Shown here: positions 60,102 through 64,000 of the stretch, in pieces
How positions within the stretch are numbered: position 1 is the stretch's first letter
Layout: each line of letters starts with the position of its first letter
Origin: Gemmatimonadaceae bacterium
GTDB lineage: Bacteria; Gemmatimonadota; Gemmatimonadetes; Gemmatimonadales; Gemmatimonadaceae
Assembly (NCBI GenBank): GCA_030647905.1
Contig: JAUSJA010000034.1
Coordinates: 62,001 to 126,000, forward strand
Reading direction: 5' to 3'
DNA: 64,000 bases
Translations under genes and position numbers: made by a program
Notes under the pieces: model-generated
What the model was told of the DNA's origin: nothing
The model's input: only the letters and a program-made list of their open reading frames with translations
Database searches by the model: none

Positions 60102-60458
60102 ATGACCGCTGCCGAGACTCCTGAGAGCGGGCGGAAGCCGGCCCGACGCCCGCGAGGCCGTCCCTATAAGAATGTGACCGACGCGAAGTCGGTCAGCATG
60201 CTGGGAATCGGAATGATAGCTGGTGCGGTAATCGGCGCTGGCATTGCGCTCCTCATGGCCCCTCAGAGCGGAGTCGAAACCAGGCGCGTCCTGGGTCACC
60301 GTGCCGATCGGCTGCGCGGCAATACAGGTGTTTGGGAAAAGCTCGGCAGGGAGCTCAGGCGAGCGGCCGTCGCAAAACGCAAATCGCTGGAGCTCGAGGC
60401 AAGGCGCAACGAGATCGCCGCTCGAGCCGCCGCCAGACAGGAGTCGTCCGTCGGGTAA
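60102..60458 (+). CDS. YtxH-domain small membrane protein
   Basis: 118 aa. One membrane helix with small residues (MLGIGMIAGAVIGAGIALLMAPQSG) followed by a basic helical region, as in YtxH/gas-vesicle-like stress proteins. Basic N-terminus. Start ATG 60102 with GAAAG upstream. Role in envelope or stress is family-level inference only. Confidence 0.75.
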   Translation: MTAAETPESGRKPARRPRGRPYKNVTDAKSVSMLGIGMIAGAVIGAGIALLMAPQSGVETRRVLGHRADRLRGNTGVWEKLGRELRRAAVAKRKSLELEARRNEIAARAAARQESSVG

Positions 60459-60467
60459 GCCAGCGGC

Positions 60468-61223
60468 TCAGAGCCGGGCCAGCGCGGCCTTTGCCTGAGC
60501 CTTGTAGAATCTGTCGTTGGCGTCGCTCACTGGCAGGCGGAGAGCCATCTCCAGCTCCGCTTTCGCCTTCGTGTTTTCCCCTGTGTCGCGATAGACCTCG
60601 CCCAGATCCACCCGGTGAACTATCCGGTCGGGCTCGGCGGCGACCGACGCTTCCATATATCGCACCGCCTCCTTCCAGCTCGCTGTTCCCAACACTCTCC
60701 CGCCCAGAATATTCTTCGCGACGATGCGAGTCAGGCTGTTCAGTCGCATCACCTCGGCGTTCCACATGCCCATGACGTGGAGGCAGCCGGCGTGGCGAGG
60801 CCTGATTCTCAGGCATTCCAGCCCCTGGGATCTGATCTCCGTCGCGTATCGCACGCGTCCGCGCGGGCCTTGGGCGAGCGCGGCCTTGCCAAGCGCCCGG
60901 GCGAGCGCGAAGTGGCCTTCCGCATCTCCGGGATTCAGCGCAACCGCGCTTCGCGCATATTGTTCACCACGGGTGAAGAGCGCGGTTCGCCGCGTCGCAT
61001 CCGTCGCGTACGATCCGATGTCAACCGCCGAGCGCGACGCCTTCCACCAGGCTTCGTAGCTCCCCGAGTCGACTGCCGCTTTCTCGTAGTGGGCGAGCGC
61101 GCCCGAGGCATCGAGTGATGCGTAGGCGCTGTCGCCCATCGCCAGTTGCATGGCTGTCGTCTGGGCGGTGCCGATGGACGCGCCGAAGAAGCAGAGCAGA
61201 ACAGTTACCGGAGGTAATCGCAT
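60468..61223 (-). CDS. Secreted TPR-like protein
   Basis: 251 aa with a signal peptide (MRLPPVTVLLCFFGASIGTA). α-helical repeat layout: ALAHYEKAAVDSGSYEAWWKASRS, DAEGHFALARALGKAAL, HAGCLHVMGMWNAEVMRL, SWKEAVRYMEASVAAEPDRIVHRVDLGEVYRDTG, AKAELEMALRLP. Resembles RMD-type TPR proteins. Function unknown. Confidence 0.75.
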   Translation of the reverse strand: MRLPPVTVLLCFFGASIGTAQTTAMQLAMGDSAYASLDASGALAHYEKAAVDSGSYEAWWKASRSAVDIGSYATDATRRTALFTRGEQYARSAVALNPGDAEGHFALARALGKAALAQGPRGRVRYATEIRSQGLECLRIRPRHAGCLHVMGMWNAEVMRLNSLTRIVAKNILGGRVLGTASWKEAVRYMEASVAAEPDRIVHRVDLGEVYRDTGENTKAKAELEMALRLPVSDANDRFYKAQAKAALARL

Positions 61224-61275
61224 TGGTGCCGGAGATGATGGGGTCTATTCGACATGGTACACGCGCGGGTGGGCA

Positions 61276-62611
61276 ATGATCGTTCCGCGGCTTATCGAAC
61301 GTAAGCGCGACGGCGGCCGCCTTGAGGACGCCGAGTGGCACGCGCTGATCCAGGCGTATGCCCGTGACGAGGTGCCGGACTACCAGATGTCGGCACTGCT
61401 CATGGCGATCTACTTCAAGGGCCTCGACCGCGGAGAGACCAACGCCCTGACGGATTCGATGATCGAGAGCGGCGCGCGCCTCGACCTGTCCCACCTGAAC
61501 ATCCCGCGGATCGACAAGCACTCCACCGGTGGAGTGGGAGACAAGGTCTCTCTCGTTCTCGCGCCGCTGATCGCGTCGCTCGGGGTCGCCGTGCCGATGA
61601 TGTCGGGACGCGGCCTCGGTCATACCGGCGGCACGCTCGACAAGCTCGAGTCGATTCCCGGATTCCGCACCAACCTGTCGCTGGCGGACGCGGCGCGTCA
61701 AGTCGAGTCGATAGGCTGCGCACTGATCGGTCAGACCGGAGAGATCGCTCCCGCCGACCGCAAGCTGTACGCACTTCGCGATGCGACGGCGACAGTAGAG
61801 GCGATTCCCCTCATCGCCGCGAGCATCATGAGCAAGAAGCTGGCGGAAGGACTGACTGGTCTGGTGCTCGATGTAAAGGAAGGGTCGGGTGCATTCATCC
61901 CCGACCCCAATCGAGAAGGGCGCCTCGCGAAGGCGATGATCGAGCTCGGCGCGGACCGCGGTTGCCCCGTCGTCGCCCTGCAGACCGCGATGGATCGCCC
62001 CCTTGGCTTCGCCTGCGGAAACGCGCTCGAGGTTCGCGAGTGCATTGACGCGCTCGAGGGGAACGGTCCGCCCGACCTCATGGAAGTGACCTACGCGCTC
62101 GGGGCGGAGATGCTGATCCTCGCTGGCGTAGCTGGAACCGCAGCCGACGCCTGGCGGCGAATGAGAGAGGCCATTCGCAACGGCGGCGCACTCGCGAAAT
62201 TCGCCGAAATAATCGCGGCGCAGGGAGGTGACGCTCGCGTTCTCGATGACCCTTCGCTTCTTCCGTCGGCCGCCCGCACGGCCGATTTTCTCGCCGGGCG
62301 CGACGGTTTCGTAACCGACATCTCGCCGCGGACGATTGGCTACGGGATCATCGCGCTCCGGGGCGGACGGCGCACGATGGAAGATACTATCGATCCCGGC
62401 GTCGGATTCGTGATCACCGCGAAGCCCGGAGCGCAGGTGACGAGAGGTCAGGCCCTCGCGACGATTCACGCGCGCGACGAAGCAGGAATCAGGGAAGGGA
62501 AGCGCGTTCTGTCCGAGGCCATAACCATCGATGATCAGCCGGGCAAATGTCTCGATCTGATCTCCATGCGGATCTCTCGCGAAGGGGCGAAGACCTGGCA
62601 GAGGCCGGCGG

Positions 62612-62619
<8 letters not shown>
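61276..62619 (+). CDS. deoA: Pyrimidine-nucleoside / thymidine phosphorylase
   Basis: 447 aa. N-terminal MIVPRLIERKRDGGRL, signature KHSTGGVGDKVSLVL, SGRGLGHTGGTLDKLESIPGF, Mg/phosphate-binding LVLDVKEGSGAF and C-terminal TPR-like ISPRTIGYGIIALRGGR. Splits pyrimidine nucleosides to base and (deoxy)ribose-1-phosphate. Start ATG 61276; the frame upstream lacks family sequence. Whether it is DeoA- or Pdp-specific cannot be told. Confidence 0.94.

Positions 62620-64000
<1,381 letters not shown>

Overview
The window looks like chromosomal DNA of a member of the Gemmatimonadota (Gemmatimonadaceae-like). This is inferred from high GC, Gram-negative features (SusC/SusD pair, lipoproteins, β-barrel proteins), gene content and dense 4-nt overlaps between neighbouring genes. 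No rRNA gene is present to confirm it, and I could support no tRNA, insertion sequence, prophage or CRISPR array. Almost everything is core or housekeeping, with a few unusual local arrangements.

Layout. 1-0.9 kb: start of dnaE and a 68-aa TonB-plug-like mini-protein. 1.4-10.2 kb (+): SusC/SusD receptor pair, two lipoproteins, a barrel-less carboxypeptidase-regulatory/plug protein and a zinc aminopeptidase. 10.2-23.6 kb (-): a long, mostly tightly packed run from glutamine amidotransferase through two glycosyltransferases, a DUF3108 protein and glycine oxidase into lipA-pdhA-pdhB-pdhC-lpd-lipB, ending with a UvrD-type helicase. An RHH-antitoxin-like relic lies convergent to lipB. 23.6-32.5 kb: a BamA/TamA-like outer-membrane protein (+), then a dipeptide ABC operon dppABCDF translationally coupled to a POT symporter (-). 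32.9-38.2 kb: gcvP, HU, gcvH, coaE, tdk. 38.2-48.4 kb: a degenerate DEAD-box helicase-like gene (-) divergent from an operon coding for a RAM-domain protein, NurA, HerA, a secreted protein, Mre11/SbcD, Rad50/SbcC and a GNAT. 48.4-56.6 kb: SDR gene, small membrane protein, pterin genes (PTPS, folE), a Trm112/methyltransferase-like protein, acyl-CoA synthetase, lipoprotein, ParA, TPR, phosphoribosyltransferase and V4R genes. 56.6-64 kb: ligA, a PleD-type diguanylate cyclase, a receiver protein, YtxH, a TPR protein, pyrimidine-nucleoside phosphorylase and the 3' part of gyrB.

How genes work together. The PDH run carries the complete E1α/E1β/E2/E3 complex plus LipA and LipB, which make its lipoyl cofactor. 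The same lipoylation and E3 would serve GcvH/GcvP further along. The Dpp transporter and POT symporter give two energy modes of peptide uptake in one transcript. The most interesting block is 39.6-48.4 kb, where the four proteins of the archaeal-type DNA-end resection machine (HerA-NurA-Mre11-Rad50) are encoded in one overlapping bacterial operon, with a stand-alone ligand-sensing domain, a secreted protein and an acetyltransferase.
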